Positions 8,688-17,720 of a stretch of DNA of 64,000 nucleotides are shown here, in pieces (position 1 is the first letter of the stretch; every line of letters begins with the position of its first letter). Source of the stretch: Rhizobium herbae (GTDB taxonomy: Bacteria; Pseudomonadota; Alphaproteobacteria; Rhizobiales; Rhizobiaceae); the NCBI RefSeq assembly GCF_019511375.1, contig NZ_JAEUAO010000004.1:186001-250000 (forward strand). Direction: 5' to 3'. The translations under genes were made by a program, and so were the position numbers. The notes beneath the pieces are model-generated. The model was not told the origin of the DNA. It made no database searches and saw nothing but the letters and a program-made list of their open reading frames with translations.

Positions 8688-9098
8688 ATGGCCAATGACC
8701 TTCTCGACAAGGCTCTCGGCGACCTCGACCGGGCGGTCGAAGCGGTGCGCACGGCAGCCGAATATGTGCCGGATGCAGCGGGTGCTGCCGCCCATGGCTT
8801 GAGCGGGGGGGCGATCGACCCCTTCGTCTTCCAGCTCGCGATCTTCGTCCTGTCGATCTTCGTCGGCTATTACGTGGTCTGGTCGGTGACGCCTGCGCTG
8901 CACACGCCGCTGATGGCCGTAACCAACGCCATCTCCTCCGTCATTGTCGTCGGCGCGCTTCTGGCGGTCGGCATCTCGGCCTCCGGCCTTGCCACCGGCT
9001 TCGGGTTCGTCGCGCTGATCCTCGCTTCGGTCAACATCTTCGGCGGCTTCCTCGTCACCCAGCGCATGCTCGCCATGTACAAGAAAAAAGACAAGTGA
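8688..9098 (+). CDS. pntAB: NAD(P) transhydrogenase subunit alpha part 2 (membrane)
   Basis: A 136-residue membrane protein. ATG 8688 follows AAGGGAGATGTTTG; the open frame extends back into pntAA but has no ribosome site there. After a hydrophilic N-terminus it shows three hydrophobic segments: FVFQLAIFVLSIFVGYYVVW, ISSVIVVGALLAVGISASG and FVALILASVNIFGGFLV. These are the alpha-subunit helices of domain II, which help form the proton channel. It lies between pntAA and pntB with short gaps, so expression is coupled. Confidence 0.95.
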   Translation: MANDLLDKALGDLDRAVEAVRTAAEYVPDAAGAAAHGLSGGAIDPFVFQLAIFVLSIFVGYYVVWSVTPALHTPLMAVTNAISSVIVVGALLAVGISASGLATGFGFVALILASVNIFGGFLVTQRMLAMYKKKDK

Positions 9099-9110
9099 GG
9101 GCCTGAGCTG

Positions 9111-10511
9111 ATGTCACCCAATATTGCAGCCTTCCTCTACCTCGTCTCCGGCGTGCTGTTCATCATGGCGCTGCGCGGCCTGTCGCATCCGACCACCTCG
9201 CGCCGCGGCAATATCCTCGGCATGACCGGCATGGGCATCGCCATCGTCACGACGCTGCTCCTGGCGACGCCGTCGCTGGGCGGGTTCGTGCTGATCGTCG
9301 TCGGCCTTGCGATCGGCGGCGGCGCAGGCGCCTATATCGCCCGCTCGATCGCCATGACCTCGATGCCGCAGCTGGTCGCCGGCTTCCATTCGCTGGTGGG
9401 TCTCGCCGCGGTCCTCGTTGCCGCCTCGGCGCTCTATACGCCGTCTTCCTTCGGCATTGGCGAGATCGGCTCGATCCATGCCCAGGCTCTGGTCGAAATG
9501 GCGCTTGGCGTCGCCATCGGCGCCATTACTTTCACCGGCTCGATCATCGCCTTCCTCAAGCTCGACGGGCGCATGTCGGGCAAGCCGATCATGCTGCCGT
9601 ACCGGCATCTGATCAACATCGCGCTTTTGGCGCTGATCGTCTTCTTCATCATCGGTCTGGCGGTTTCCGAAAGCCATTTTGACTTCTGGGCAATCGTCGT
9701 CCTGTCGCTGGCGCTGGGCGTCCTCTTGATCGTGCCGATCGGCGGCGCCGACATGCCGGTCGTCGTGTCGATGCTCAATTCCTATTCCGGCTGGGCGGCG
9801 GCCGGCATCGGGTTCACGCTCGGCAACCTGGCGCTGATCGTCACCGGCGCGCTGGTCGGCTCGTCGGGTGCGATCCTGTCCTACATCATGTGCAAGGGCA
9901 TGAACCGCTCGTTCATCTCGGTCATCCTCGGCGGCTTCGGCGGCGAAAACGGCGCGGCCGCGGCCGACGACGGCGTGCAGCGCACCGTCAAGCAGGGCTC
10001 GGCCGACGACGCTGCCTTCCTCATGGCCAATGCCTCCAAGGTTATTATCGTGCCCGGCTACGGCATGGCGGTGGCGCAGGCCCAGCATGCGGTGCGGGAG
10101 CTCGCCGATGCTCTGAAGGCCAACGGCGTCGAGGTGAAATACGCCATCCATCCGGTCGCCGGCCGCATGCCCGGCCACATGAACGTGCTGCTTGCCGAAG
10201 CCAACGTGCCCTATGACGAGGTATTCGAACTGGAGGACATCAACTCCGAATTTGCCCAGGCCGACGTCGCCTATGTCATCGGCGCCAACGACGTCACCAA
10301 CCCGGCGGCGCGCGACGACAAGACCTCGCCGATCTACGGCATGCCGATTCTCGACGTCGACAAGGCCAAGACCTGCCTGTTCGTCAAGCGCTCGCTCGGC
10401 TCCGGCTATGCCGGCATCGACAACACCTTGTTCTACAAGGATGGCACCATGATGCTGCTCGGCGACGCCAAGAAAATGACCGACGATATCGTCAAGGCGG
10501 TCAATCACTGA
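9111..10511 (+). CDS. pntB: NAD(P) transhydrogenase subunit beta
   Basis: A 466-residue protein. The N-terminal 270 residues form about nine hydrophobic helices of domain II. The C-terminal NADP(H)-binding domain III contains VIIVPGYGMAVAQAQHAV, HPVAGRMPGHMNVLLAEA and VIGANDVTNPAARDDKTSPI. It completes the enzyme that uses the proton gradient to make NADPH. Its ATG is 12 bases after the pntAB stop, with GAGGGCCTGAG as ribosome site. A strong terminator follows about 30 bases downstream. Confidence 0.97.
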   Translation: MSPNIAAFLYLVSGVLFIMALRGLSHPTTSRRGNILGMTGMGIAIVTTLLLATPSLGGFVLIVVGLAIGGGAGAYIARSIAMTSMPQLVAGFHSLVGLAAVLVAASALYTPSSFGIGEIGSIHAQALVEMALGVAIGAITFTGSIIAFLKLDGRMSGKPIMLPYRHLINIALLALIVFFIIGLAVSESHFDFWAIVVLSLALGVLLIVPIGGADMPVVVSMLNSYSGWAAAGIGFTLGNLALIVTGALVGSSGAILSYIMCKGMNRSFISVILGGFGGENGAAAADDGVQRTVKQGSADDAAFLMANASKVIIVPGYGMAVAQAQHAVRELADALKANGVEVKYAIHPVAGRMPGHMNVLLAEANVPYDEVFELEDINSEFAQADVAYVIGANDVTNPAARDDKTSPIYGMPILDVDKAKTCLFVKRSLGSGYAGIDNTLFYKDGTMMLLGDAKKMTDDIVKAVNH

Positions 10512-10540
10512 GGCATCCGTTACCCTGACAAGGAAGCAAA

Positions 10541-10565
10541 GGCCCGCCAGAACGGCGGGCTTTTG
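10541..10565 (+). terminator. Rho-independent terminator of the pnt operon
   Basis: GGCCCGCC-AGAAC-GGCGGGC is followed by TTTTGCC. The GC-rich stem sits 30 bases after the pntB stop. Confidence 0.8.
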
Positions 10566-10616
10566 CCGTTAACGTGTCCAGATTCGACGGCTCCGCTGCA
10601 CGGCAACGCACGGCAA

Positions 10617-10647
10617 CAAAAACCCGCTGCGATGGCAGCGGGTTTTG
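10617..10647 (-). terminator. Terminator of the TPR gene (bidirectional hairpin)
   Basis: The arms CAAAAACCCGCTGC and GCAGCGGGTTTTG enclose a short loop. The flanking A and T runs let the hairpin act on both strands; it lies between the converging pntB and TPR genes. Confidence 0.7.
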
Positions 10648-10685
10648 TCGGTTTGGCCGTTTCGGTGTGCGGGAGGCGCCTCCCG

Positions 10686-11570
10686 TCAGGCGCCTGCCTT
10701 GACGCGGGCGAGGCCGCTACGGGCAAGCTCGTATTTCGGATCGAGCTTGAGCGCATAGGAATAGGACTTCGCGGCCTTCGCCTTGTCGCCGCGGCGCTCA
10801 TAGACGAGGGCCTGGTTGGCCCAGGATTCGGCGACCTTGCCGTTCAGGTTGATCGCGGTGTTGAAGTCGGAAAACGCATTGTCGTCGTCGTTCAGGGCGA
10901 CATAGGAGATCCCACGGCCGTTGTAGGGCTCAGGTGAATTCGGCGCCAGCGAGATGGCGGTCGAGAAGTCCTCGATCGCCTGGGTATGCTGCTTGCGCGC
11001 CTGATAGATCAGGCCGCGATTGTGGTAGGCGCGCGGGTCGGTGGTGTCGAGTTCGATCGCCTTGTTGAAATCGCTGAAGGCCTGATCGAGCTGGCCGGCC
11101 TGGCGATAGAGGTTGCCGCGGCCGATGAAGGCGACGTCATAACGCGGATTGATCTGCAGGGCCGTGTTGTAATCGGCCTGCGCCGCCGCCTGGTCGCCCA
11201 TGTTGCGCTCGACCAGCGCCCGGTTGGCATAGGCCTGGTAGAAGCGCGGATTGAGCTCGATGGCCTTGTTGAAGTCGGCAAGCGCGCGGCGGAACTCGCC
11301 GGCGCGGCCGTAAGCCGAGCCGCGGACGTTGTAACCTTCCGGATCGCTCGGATTGGCCGAGATCACGCCGGAGAGGGAGGCGATATTCTGCTCGGATCCT
11401 TGGGCCCGTTCGACGCGTATCATGTCGCTCGACGTTTCCGCCGTGGTGCAGCCCGAAAGCGCCAGTGCCGCGGTGACCGCCAGCATGGAGGCAAGAGCAA
11501 AACCGCTCCGGCGGGCGGCGCACAGGCCGGAATGATCGGAAAAATCCGCAGTCTTGGCAGTCAATGTCAA
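10686..11570 (-). CDS. Tetratricopeptide-repeat lipoprotein
   Basis: About 294 residues if started at the TTG at 11570, which has GAGGGAAC upstream; an ATG at 11606 would add 12 residues with a poorer ribosome site. A signal peptide ends in the lipobox LALSGC near residue 40, so it should be a lipid-anchored envelope protein. Seven or so TPR units follow, with clear 34-residue periodicity (ADFNKAIELNPRFYQAYANRA, SDFNKAIELDTTDPRAYHNRG). It resembles NlpI-type adaptors for peptidoglycan enzymes, but the TPR fold alone does not prove that role. Confidence 0.85.
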   Translation of the reverse strand: MTLTAKTADFSDHSGLCAARRSGFALASMLAVTAALALSGCTTAETSSDMIRVERAQGSEQNIASLSGVISANPSDPEGYNVRGSAYGRAGEFRRALADFNKAIELNPRFYQAYANRALVERNMGDQAAAQADYNTALQINPRYDVAFIGRGNLYRQAGQLDQAFSDFNKAIELDTTDPRAYHNRGLIYQARKQHTQAIEDFSTAISLAPNSPEPYNGRGISYVALNDDDNAFSDFNTAINLNGKVAESWANQALVYERRGDKAKAAKSYSYALKLDPKYELARSGLARVKAGA

Positions 11571-11790
11571 GATTGTTCCCTCAATTAAGCGAAGCCTCGG
11601 GCGCATGGTCCGGGCTTGCAGTGGCTTACCGGATCGCCATGCGCAGTTTCAACAGGAGCGACTCACATGCATCTCTGTGGATGCCGGCTCCATGTCCGCA
11701 GACATTTTAGCGCGCCTCGCGCACTAGCGGTATGTGTCCGGACACCGTCCGGCCACACAAGGTTTGAATCGGCCTGATGCGGCGCTTCAA

Positions 11791-11825
11791 ACAGAAAAGG
11801 CGGCGGCGACCATGTCGCCCCCGCC
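11791..11825 (-). terminator. Terminator of rpsU
   Basis: On the minus strand a 12-pair stem with one mismatch (GGCGGGGGCGAC against GTCGCCGCCGCC, loop ATG) is followed by TTTTCTGTTT, just after the rpsU stop. Confidence 0.75.
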
Positions 11826-11858
11826 GGACTTACGCGTGCTATGTGCGGGAAGCGCGGA

Positions 11859-12095
11859 TCAGCGTGCCGGAGCCGCAGTGCGGCCGCCCGTAACAAGACC
11901 TTCGCGCTGTGCGCGCTTGCGAGCCAGCTTGCGAACGCGGCGAACGGCTTCAGCCTTTTCGCGGGCGCGCTTCTGGGACGGCTTCTCGTAGTAATCGCGC
12001 ATCTTCATTTCGCGGAAAATGCCTTCGCGCTGCATCTTCTTCTTGAGTGCGCGAAGCGCTTGATCGACGTTGTTGTCGCGGACTAGTACCTGCAC
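11859..12095 (-). CDS. rpsU: 30S ribosomal protein S21
   Basis: A 78-residue protein starting at GTG 12095 with AAAGGAACGGG upstream. The N-terminus [20 protein letters not shown] and the core [20 protein letters not shown] are the S21 signature, and the C-terminal half is strongly basic. The tail is longer than the roughly 70 residues of gammaproteobacterial S21, which is normal in Rhizobiales. It stands alone here, without dnaG or rpoD, with its own terminator. Confidence 0.96.
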   Translation of the reverse strand: MQVLVRDNNVDQALRALKKKMQREGIFREMKMRDYYEKPSQKRAREKAEAVRRVRKLARKRAQREGLVTGGRTAAPAR

Positions 12096-12251
12096 GTTAA
12101 TCCCGTTCCTTTGGTTTCGAGTGATCGCCTCATGAAGTCAGGTCAACGAGGCAATAAAATACGTTCGCAGAGCCGGAAGCCCTACGATTGATGAGAGCGG
12201 ATACCAGATCGATCCGTCAAAGTCCAGACGCGAGTTGTCCGGCCCTGGCAA

Positions 12252-12285
12252 TTTTGCCGGAATGGCCGTGGTTTTTCCGGCAAAA
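12252..12285. repeat. Perfect 11-base inverted repeat
   Basis: TTTTGCCGGAA (12252-12262) and TTCCGGCAAAA (12275-12285) enclose 12 bases. It lies midway between rpsU and soxB. There is no clear U-run on either strand beyond the arm itself, so it could be a weak bidirectional terminator or a protein site. Confidence 0.5.
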
Positions 12286-12379
12286 CCGCTCGCTGGTCAT
12301 GACTGCGCCATATGACGCGTGTCAGGTCCAGCCCGGTCGTGCGCCAGAATATAGTGATCGGCAATCAATAATGCGGCAT

Positions 12380-12454
12380 GTCGCAACTCGTGCGACTCGC
12401 GCCGTCTCGCGTCGCAAAAGAAACGTTGCGGAAGTTCGGGATTTGCGATTTCTA
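12380..12454 (+). promoter_or_regulatory. Candidate activator sites and promoter for soxBDAG
   Basis: GTCGCA-ACTCG-TGCGAC (12380-12396) is an inverted pair and a third GTCGCA lies at 12411-12416. A -35-like TTGCGG (12426-12431), a 17-base spacer and a -10-like TTTCTA (12449-12454) follow, about 57 bases before the soxB ATG. Half-sites just above a -35 suit an activator. Sarcosine genes in other bacteria are controlled by AraC-type activators, but no such gene is in this window. Confidence 0.4.
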
Positions 12455-12511
12455 GCGTCGACCAGGGAAATTCACCGGCCTTACGGCAGGATCTACGGAG
12501 TGTGAAGGCGG

Positions 12512-13765
12512 ATGCGCAAATATTCGGTTTTTGCTGTCGCTCGCGAAGCGATGCGCGGCCACAGGGGATGGGAGGCGCAGTGGACGTCGCCCGAGCCGCG
12601 CAAGGAATATGATGTCATCATCATCGGCGCCGGCGGCCATGGCCTCGGCACGGCCTATTACCTCGCCAAGGAGCACGGCATCACCAATATCGCCGTGCTC
12701 GAAAAGGGCTGGCTCGGCGGCGGCAACACCGGCCGCAACACCACGATCATCCGCTCCAACTATCTGTATGACGAAAGCGCCGGCATCTATGACCATGCGC
12801 TGAAGCTCTGGGACAACCTCAGCCAGGACCTGAACTACAACGTCATGTATTCGGCGCGCGGCGTCATGATGCTGTCGCACAATATCCACGACCAGCAGGT
12901 GTTCAAGCGCCACATTCACGCCAACCGGCTGAACGGCATCGACAACGAATGGCTGACGCCCGAGCAGGCCAAGGAATTCTGCCCGCCGCTCGATATTTCC
13001 CGCACGGCCCGCTATCCGATCAACGGTGCTGCCCTGCAGCGGCGCGGCGGCACGGCCCGCCACGATGCCGTTGCCTGGGGCTATGCCCGCGCGGCCGCCG
13101 ACCGCGGCGTGCACATCATCCAGAACTGTGAGGTCACCGGCCTTCGCCGCCATGCCAACGGCGCGATTGCCGGTGTCGAGACCAATCGCGGTTACATCGG
13201 CGCCAAGAAAGTCGGCGTCGTCGCCGCCGGCCATACCTCGGTGCTGATGGAGATGGCCGATGTGCGCATGCCGCTCGTCAGCTATCCGCTGCAGGCGCTG
13301 GTGTCGGAGCCGGTCAAGCCGATCTTCCCCTGCGTCGTCATGTCGAACACGGTGCATGCCTATATCTCCCAGTCCGACAAGGGCGAGCTGGTCATCGGTG
13401 CGGGCACCGACCAGTATTCCTCCTATTCCCAGACCGGCGGCCTGCAGATCATCACCCATACGCTGGATGCGATCTGCGAACTCTTCCCGATCTTCCGCCG
13501 CATGAAGATGATGCGCTCCTGGGGCGGCATCGTCGACGTGACGCCGGACCGCTCGCCGATCCTGGCCAAGACGCCGGTTCCCGGCCTCTATGTCAACTGC
13601 GGCTGGGGCACCGGCGGCTTCAAGGCAACGCCGGGCTCGGCCAATGTCTTCGCCCACACCATCGCCAATGACGCGCCGCACAGGATCAACGCGCCGTTCA
13701 CGCTGGAACGCTTCCGCACCGGCCGCCTGATCGACGAAGCGGCAGCCGCCGCCGTTGCGCACTAA
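12512..13765 (+). CDS. soxB: Sarcosine oxidase subunit beta
   Basis: A 417-residue flavoprotein and the first gene of the heterotetrameric sarcosine oxidase operon. The FAD-binding motif DVIIIGAGGHGLGTAYYLAKE begins near residue 34. GGTARHDAVAWG near 179-190 contains a conserved His (184) in the region where the family binds FMN covalently; that assignment is from family knowledge and not aligned here. The complex oxidises sarcosine to glycine with transfer of the methyl group to tetrahydrofolate. soxD follows after 12 bases. Confidence 0.95.
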   Translation: MRKYSVFAVAREAMRGHRGWEAQWTSPEPRKEYDVIIIGAGGHGLGTAYYLAKEHGITNIAVLEKGWLGGGNTGRNTTIIRSNYLYDESAGIYDHALKLWDNLSQDLNYNVMYSARGVMMLSHNIHDQQVFKRHIHANRLNGIDNEWLTPEQAKEFCPPLDISRTARYPINGAALQRRGGTARHDAVAWGYARAAADRGVHIIQNCEVTGLRRHANGAIAGVETNRGYIGAKKVGVVAAGHTSVLMEMADVRMPLVSYPLQALVSEPVKPIFPCVVMSNTVHAYISQSDKGELVIGAGTDQYSSYSQTGGLQIITHTLDAICELFPIFRRMKMMRSWGGIVDVTPDRSPILAKTPVPGLYVNCGWGTGGFKATPGSANVFAHTIANDAPHRINAPFTLERFRTGRLIDEAAAAAVAH

Positions 13766-13777
13766 GGGGAAAACACC

Positions 13778-14122
13778 ATGCTTCTGATCTATTGCCCCTA
13801 TTGCGAGGAAGAGCGTTCCGAGCTCGAATTCCGCCAGGCCGGCGATGCTCATATCGCCCGGCCGACCAACATCACCGAGTTGACCGACGAGGAATTCGAG
13901 GCGTTCTTCTTCCTGCGCGACAACGTCAAGGGCCTGACCTACGAGCGCTGGCGGCACCTGAACGGCTGCGGCCGTTTCTTCAACGCCGCCCGCGACACGG
14001 TCAGCGACAAGTTCGTGACGACCTACAAGGCCGGCCTGCCGAAGCCCGATATCAGCACGTTGCGCCCGGCCACCGAAGCCACCGTCGAAACCTATGAAGC
14101 CACGGAGTCGAACGCGAAATGA
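13778..14122 (+). CDS. soxD: Sarcosine oxidase subunit delta
   Basis: A 114-residue protein starting MLLIYCPYCEEERSELEF. Cys6, Cys9, His59 and Cys63 (in RHLNGCGRFF) match the zinc ligands of the delta subunit. It is a small structural subunit of the tetramer. Its stop overlaps the soxA start (ATGA at 14119-14122), so translation is coupled. Confidence 0.95.
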   Translation: MLLIYCPYCEEERSELEFRQAGDAHIARPTNITELTDEEFEAFFFLRDNVKGLTYERWRHLNGCGRFFNAARDTVSDKFVTTYKAGLPKPDISTLRPATEATVETYEATESNAK

Positions 14123-17112
14123 GCGGCGCCAATCGTATCCCCGGTGCAGGCCGTCTCACCCCTGCAAAGACTGCGCGTTTCTTCTTCGACGGCAAGAGCT
14201 TCGCGGCGCTTGAAGGCGACACGGTCGCCTCGGCGCTTCTCGCCAACGGCGTCCATCTCGTCGGCCGCTCCTTCAAGTATCATCGCCCGCGCGGCATCGT
14301 TTCGGCAGGGGCCGAGGAGCCGAATGCGCTGATCGGCGTCGAGCGTGATGCTGCCCGCAAGCAACCGAACGTGCGTGCCACGGTTCAGGAAGTCTTCGAC
14401 GGCATGAAGGTGATTTCGCAGAACCGCTGGCCGTCGCTTTCCTTCGATGTCGGTGCGGTCAACAACCTGTTGTCGCCCTTCTTCGCCGCCGGTTTCTATT
14501 ACAAGACCTTCATGTGGCCGAAGCAGGCCTGGAAGCACGTCTATGAACCCAGGATCCGCGCCGCCGCCGGTCTCGGCGTCTCGCCGACCGAGGACGACAC
14601 CGACCACTATTCCAGCCGCTATGCCCATTGCGACGTGCTGGTGATCGGCGCCGGCGTCGCCGGCCTATCGGCCGCACTTGCCGCTGCCAGGACCGGTGCG
14701 CGCGTCATCATCTGCGACGAGCAGGCGGAAGTCGGCGGTGCGCTGCATTACGATAAGAGCGTCACCATCAACGGGATCGAGGGCTTCACCTGGGCTCAAG
14801 CGACGGCTGCCGAACTGGCCGCAATGGAGAACGTCACCGTCCTGCCGCGCACGACCGCCTTCGGTTACTACGCCCAGAACTTCGTCGGCCTGACGGAGCG
14901 CGTCACCGAACATCTGGCCAAGCCCGACAGGAAGCTGCCGCGCGAACGCCTCTGGCAGGTCCGCGCCAAGCGCGTCATCATCGCCACCGGCGCCATCGAG
15001 CGCCATATGGTGTTCGCCAACAACGACCGCCCCGGCATCATGCTGGCGTCGGCGGCCCGCACCTTCCTCAATCATTTCGGCGTTGCCGTCGGCAAGAAGG
15101 TCGGGGTCTATACCGCCAACGACAGCGCCTATGAGGCCGCCTTCGACCTCAAGCGCGCCGGCATCACGGTTGCGGCGATCGTCGACAGCCGCGAGAAGCC
15201 GGGCGAGGCGGTTCTGGCCGAAGCCCGCAAGCTCGGCATCGAGGTTCTCGCCGGCCACGCCGTCGTCGATACCACGGGCAAGCTGCGCGTCTCGTCGATG
15301 TCAGTTGCCCGCAACGGCGGCGGCCGCGGCCGATCGATCGCCATCGACGCGCTGCTGGTCTCGGCCGGCTGGACGCCGTCGGTGCACATGTTCTCGCAGT
15401 CGCGCGGCAAGGTCGCCTACGATTACGAAAGCCAGCGCTTCCTGCCCGGCACCTACGCGCAGGATTGTCTTTCCGTCGGCGCCTGCAATGGCACCAACGA
15501 CCTGCAGGCAACCATCGAGGAATCGCTGGCGGCCGGCGAACTGATGTCGAACGCATCGGGCTTTACGGCCGCGCAGAAGATCGAGGTTCACGGCAGCAAC
15601 GCCTTCGCCTGGACCGGCGGCATGGCGGGGGCGGCCGAAGGGGCCGGACCGGACACGACCGTCAAGGCCTTCATCGATTTCCAGAACGACGTCTGTGCCA
15701 AGGACATCCGCCTTGCGGTGCGCGAAGGCATGCACTCGATCGAGCATATCAAGCGCTTCACCACCAACGGCATGGCGACCGACCAGGGCAAGCTGTCCAA
15801 CATCCATGGCCTGGCGATCGCTGCCGAAACGCTTGGCCGCGAAATTCCGAAGGTCGGCCTCACCACCTTCCGCGCGCCCTATACGCCGGTAACCTTCGGC
15901 GCGCTGATCAACCATTCGCGCGGCGAGCTGTTCGACCCGACCCGCAAGACGCCGATGCACGCTCTGGAAGAAGCCCAGGGCGCGGTGTTCGAGGATGTCG
16001 GCCAGTGGAAGCGCGCCTGGTACTATCCGCGCGCCGGCGAGGACATGCATCAGGCGGTCAACCGCGAGTGCAAGACCGTGCGTGAGGTCGCCGGCATCTT
16101 CGACGCCTCGACGCTCGGCAAGATCGAGGTCGTCGGTCCGGATGCGGCGCAGTTCCTCAACCTGATCTACACCAACAGCTGGGATACGCTGAAGCCCGGC
16201 CGCTGCCGCTACGGCATCATGCTGCGCGAGGACGGCTTCGTCTATGACGACGGCGTCGTCGGTCGCATGGCCGAGGACCGGTTCCACGTGACGACGACGA
16301 CGGGCGGTGCTGCCCGCGTCATGAACCACATGGAAGACTATCTCCAGACCGAGTTCCCGCATCTGAACGTCTGGCTGACGTCGGCCACCGAGCAGTGGGC
16401 CGTCATCGCCGTGCAGGGACCGAAGGCCCGCGAGATCATCGCGCCGCTGGTCGAAGGCATCGATCTTTCCAACGAAGCCTTCCCGCATATGAGCGTTCGC
16501 GAAGGCAAGATATGCGGCGTGCCGACCCGGCTGTTCCGCATGTCGTTCACCGGCGAAGCCGGCTACGAAGTCAACGTGCCGGCCGATTTCGGTCCGGCCA
16601 TCTGGCAAGCGATCTGGGAGCGGGCTGAACCGATGGGCGCCTGCGCCTACGGCACCGAGACGATGCACATCCTGCGCGCCGAGAAGGGCTACATCATCGT
16701 CGGCCAGGACACCGATGGCACGGTGACGCCGGACGATGCGTCGCTCGGCTGGGCGGTCGGCAAGAAGAAGACGGACTTCGTCGGCATCCGCGGCCTGCGC
16801 CGTCCCGATCTGGTGGCCGAGGGCCGCAAGCAGCTTGTCGGGCTGTTGACCAAGGATCCGAAGGTTGTGCTCGAGGAGGGCGCGCAGATCGTTGCCGATC
16901 CGAACCAGGCGCTGCCGATGACGATGATCGGGCATGTCACCTCGTCCTACTGGTCGGAGAATTGCGGCCGGTCGATCGCGCTGGCGCTGGTTGCCGGCGG
17001 CAAGGCGAGGCTCGGCGAGACGCTCTACGTGCCGATGCCCGACAGGACGATCGCCGTCGAGGTGAGCGAAATGGTGTTCTTTGACAAGGAAGGAGGCCGC
17101 ATCAATGGCTGA
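14119..17112 (+). CDS. soxA: Sarcosine oxidase subunit alpha
   Basis: A 997-residue protein, full length for the family. The N-terminal segment with RFFFDGKSFAALEGDTVASA and FKYHRPRG is the ferredoxin-fold-like region. An NAD-binding dinucleotide motif VLVIGAGVAGLSAALAAART is near residue 174 and a second one is in VGVYTANDSAYEAA. The last ~390 residues are a GcvT-type folate-binding aminomethyltransferase domain (FTGEAGYEVNVPADF). The protein houses NAD+ and the folate site that captures formaldehyde as 5,10-methylene-THF. Confidence 0.96.
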   Translation: MSGANRIPGAGRLTPAKTARFFFDGKSFAALEGDTVASALLANGVHLVGRSFKYHRPRGIVSAGAEEPNALIGVERDAARKQPNVRATVQEVFDGMKVISQNRWPSLSFDVGAVNNLLSPFFAAGFYYKTFMWPKQAWKHVYEPRIRAAAGLGVSPTEDDTDHYSSRYAHCDVLVIGAGVAGLSAALAAARTGARVIICDEQAEVGGALHYDKSVTINGIEGFTWAQATAAELAAMENVTVLPRTTAFGYYAQNFVGLTERVTEHLAKPDRKLPRERLWQVRAKRVIIATGAIERHMVFANNDRPGIMLASAARTFLNHFGVAVGKKVGVYTANDSAYEAAFDLKRAGITVAAIVDSREKPGEAVLAEARKLGIEVLAGHAVVDTTGKLRVSSMSVARNGGGRGRSIAIDALLVSAGWTPSVHMFSQSRGKVAYDYESQRFLPGTYAQDCLSVGACNGTNDLQATIEESLAAGELMSNASGFTAAQKIEVHGSNAFAWTGGMAGAAEGAGPDTTVKAFIDFQNDVCAKDIRLAVREGMHSIEHIKRFTTNGMATDQGKLSNIHGLAIAAETLGREIPKVGLTTFRAPYTPVTFGALINHSRGELFDPTRKTPMHALEEAQGAVFEDVGQWKRAWYYPRAGEDMHQAVNRECKTVREVAGIFDASTLGKIEVVGPDAAQFLNLIYTNSWDTLKPGRCRYGIMLREDGFVYDDGVVGRMAEDRFHVTTTTGGAARVMNHMEDYLQTEFPHLNVWLTSATEQWAVIAVQGPKAREIIAPLVEGIDLSNEAFPHMSVREGKICGVPTRLFRMSFTGEAGYEVNVPADFGPAIWQAIWERAEPMGACAYGTETMHILRAEKGYIIVGQDTDGTVTPDDASLGWAVGKKKTDFVGIRGLRRPDLVAEGRKQLVGLLTKDPKVVLEEGAQIVADPNQALPMTMIGHVTSSYWSENCGRSIALALVAGGKARLGETLYVPMPDRTIAVEVSEMVFFDKEGGRING

Positions 17113-17668
17113 TCTGATTGGGGCTGACCTCGCTACCCGTACCCTGCCGCTTTCCGGCTTCCATGGCGGCTCTGGCGCTGCAAGCCTTTCGGCGGCAGCC
17201 CCGGCCACCCGCCTGTCGCTGCGGGCAAAGCCGGACGCCGTTGCGGCGCTTTCCCTCGCGCTCGGCCTGTCGCTTCCCACCCGGCCCAAAACATCCGCTT
17301 CATCGCATGGCCGCCATGCGCTGTGGCTCGGGCCGGACGAGTGGCTGGTCATCGACGAGAACGGGGCCGACATGATGGGCGCCGTCGCATCGAGCGGCAC
17401 GCTCCATTCGGCGACCGATATTTCCCACCGCAACACCGCCGTCATCGTCAAGGGCCGCGGCGCCGAGGTGGCGATCAATGGCGGCTGCCCGCAGGATCTG
17501 TCGCTCGGCATCTTCCCGGTCGGCGCCTGCTCGCGCACCGTTCTCGGCAAGGCGGAAGTGGTGCTCTTCCGCACCGCCGAGGATACGTTCCGGGTCGAGT
17601 GCTGGCGCTCGTTCGCACCCTACGTTTCGGGGCTTCTGAATGAAGCTGCCGAGGATGCGGGCAACTGA
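17105..17668 (+). CDS. soxG: Sarcosine oxidase subunit gamma
   Basis: A 187-residue protein. ATG 17105 overlaps the last eight bases of soxA, and GGAAGGAGGCCGC lies upstream. The family pattern GPDEWLVID, SHRNTAVIVKGRGAEVAINGG and FRVECWRSF is present. It is the fourth subunit of the oxidase. No further folate gene (such as purU or glyA) follows; the operon ends at the repeat element. Confidence 0.93.
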   Translation: MADLIGADLATRTLPLSGFHGGSGAASLSAAAPATRLSLRAKPDAVAALSLALGLSLPTRPKTSASSHGRHALWLGPDEWLVIDENGADMMGAVASSGTLHSATDISHRNTAVIVKGRGAEVAINGGCPQDLSLGIFPVGACSRTVLGKAEVVLFRTAEDTFRVECWRSFAPYVSGLLNEAAEDAGN

Positions 17669-17720
17669 TCGCCATGCCAGCCTTATGCGGGTTCCGGTTA
17701 TAACACGCCGCCCGCGAGCC

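Noticed and set aside
9114-10508. 464-codon frame exactly opposite pntB
   Set aside because: Almost the same limits as pntB, with a charged, repetitive composition. pntB is a clear membrane transhydrogenase subunit.
12188-12505. 105-codon plus-strand frame upstream of soxB
   Set aside because: It runs through the inverted repeat, the half-sites and the predicted sox promoter, has no good ribosome site and no family resemblance.
15301-17574. 757-codon open frame antisense to soxA/soxG
   Set aside because: It is a shadow of real genes with diagnostic motifs on the plus strand. The antisense reading lacks a ribosome site and any recognisable domain.
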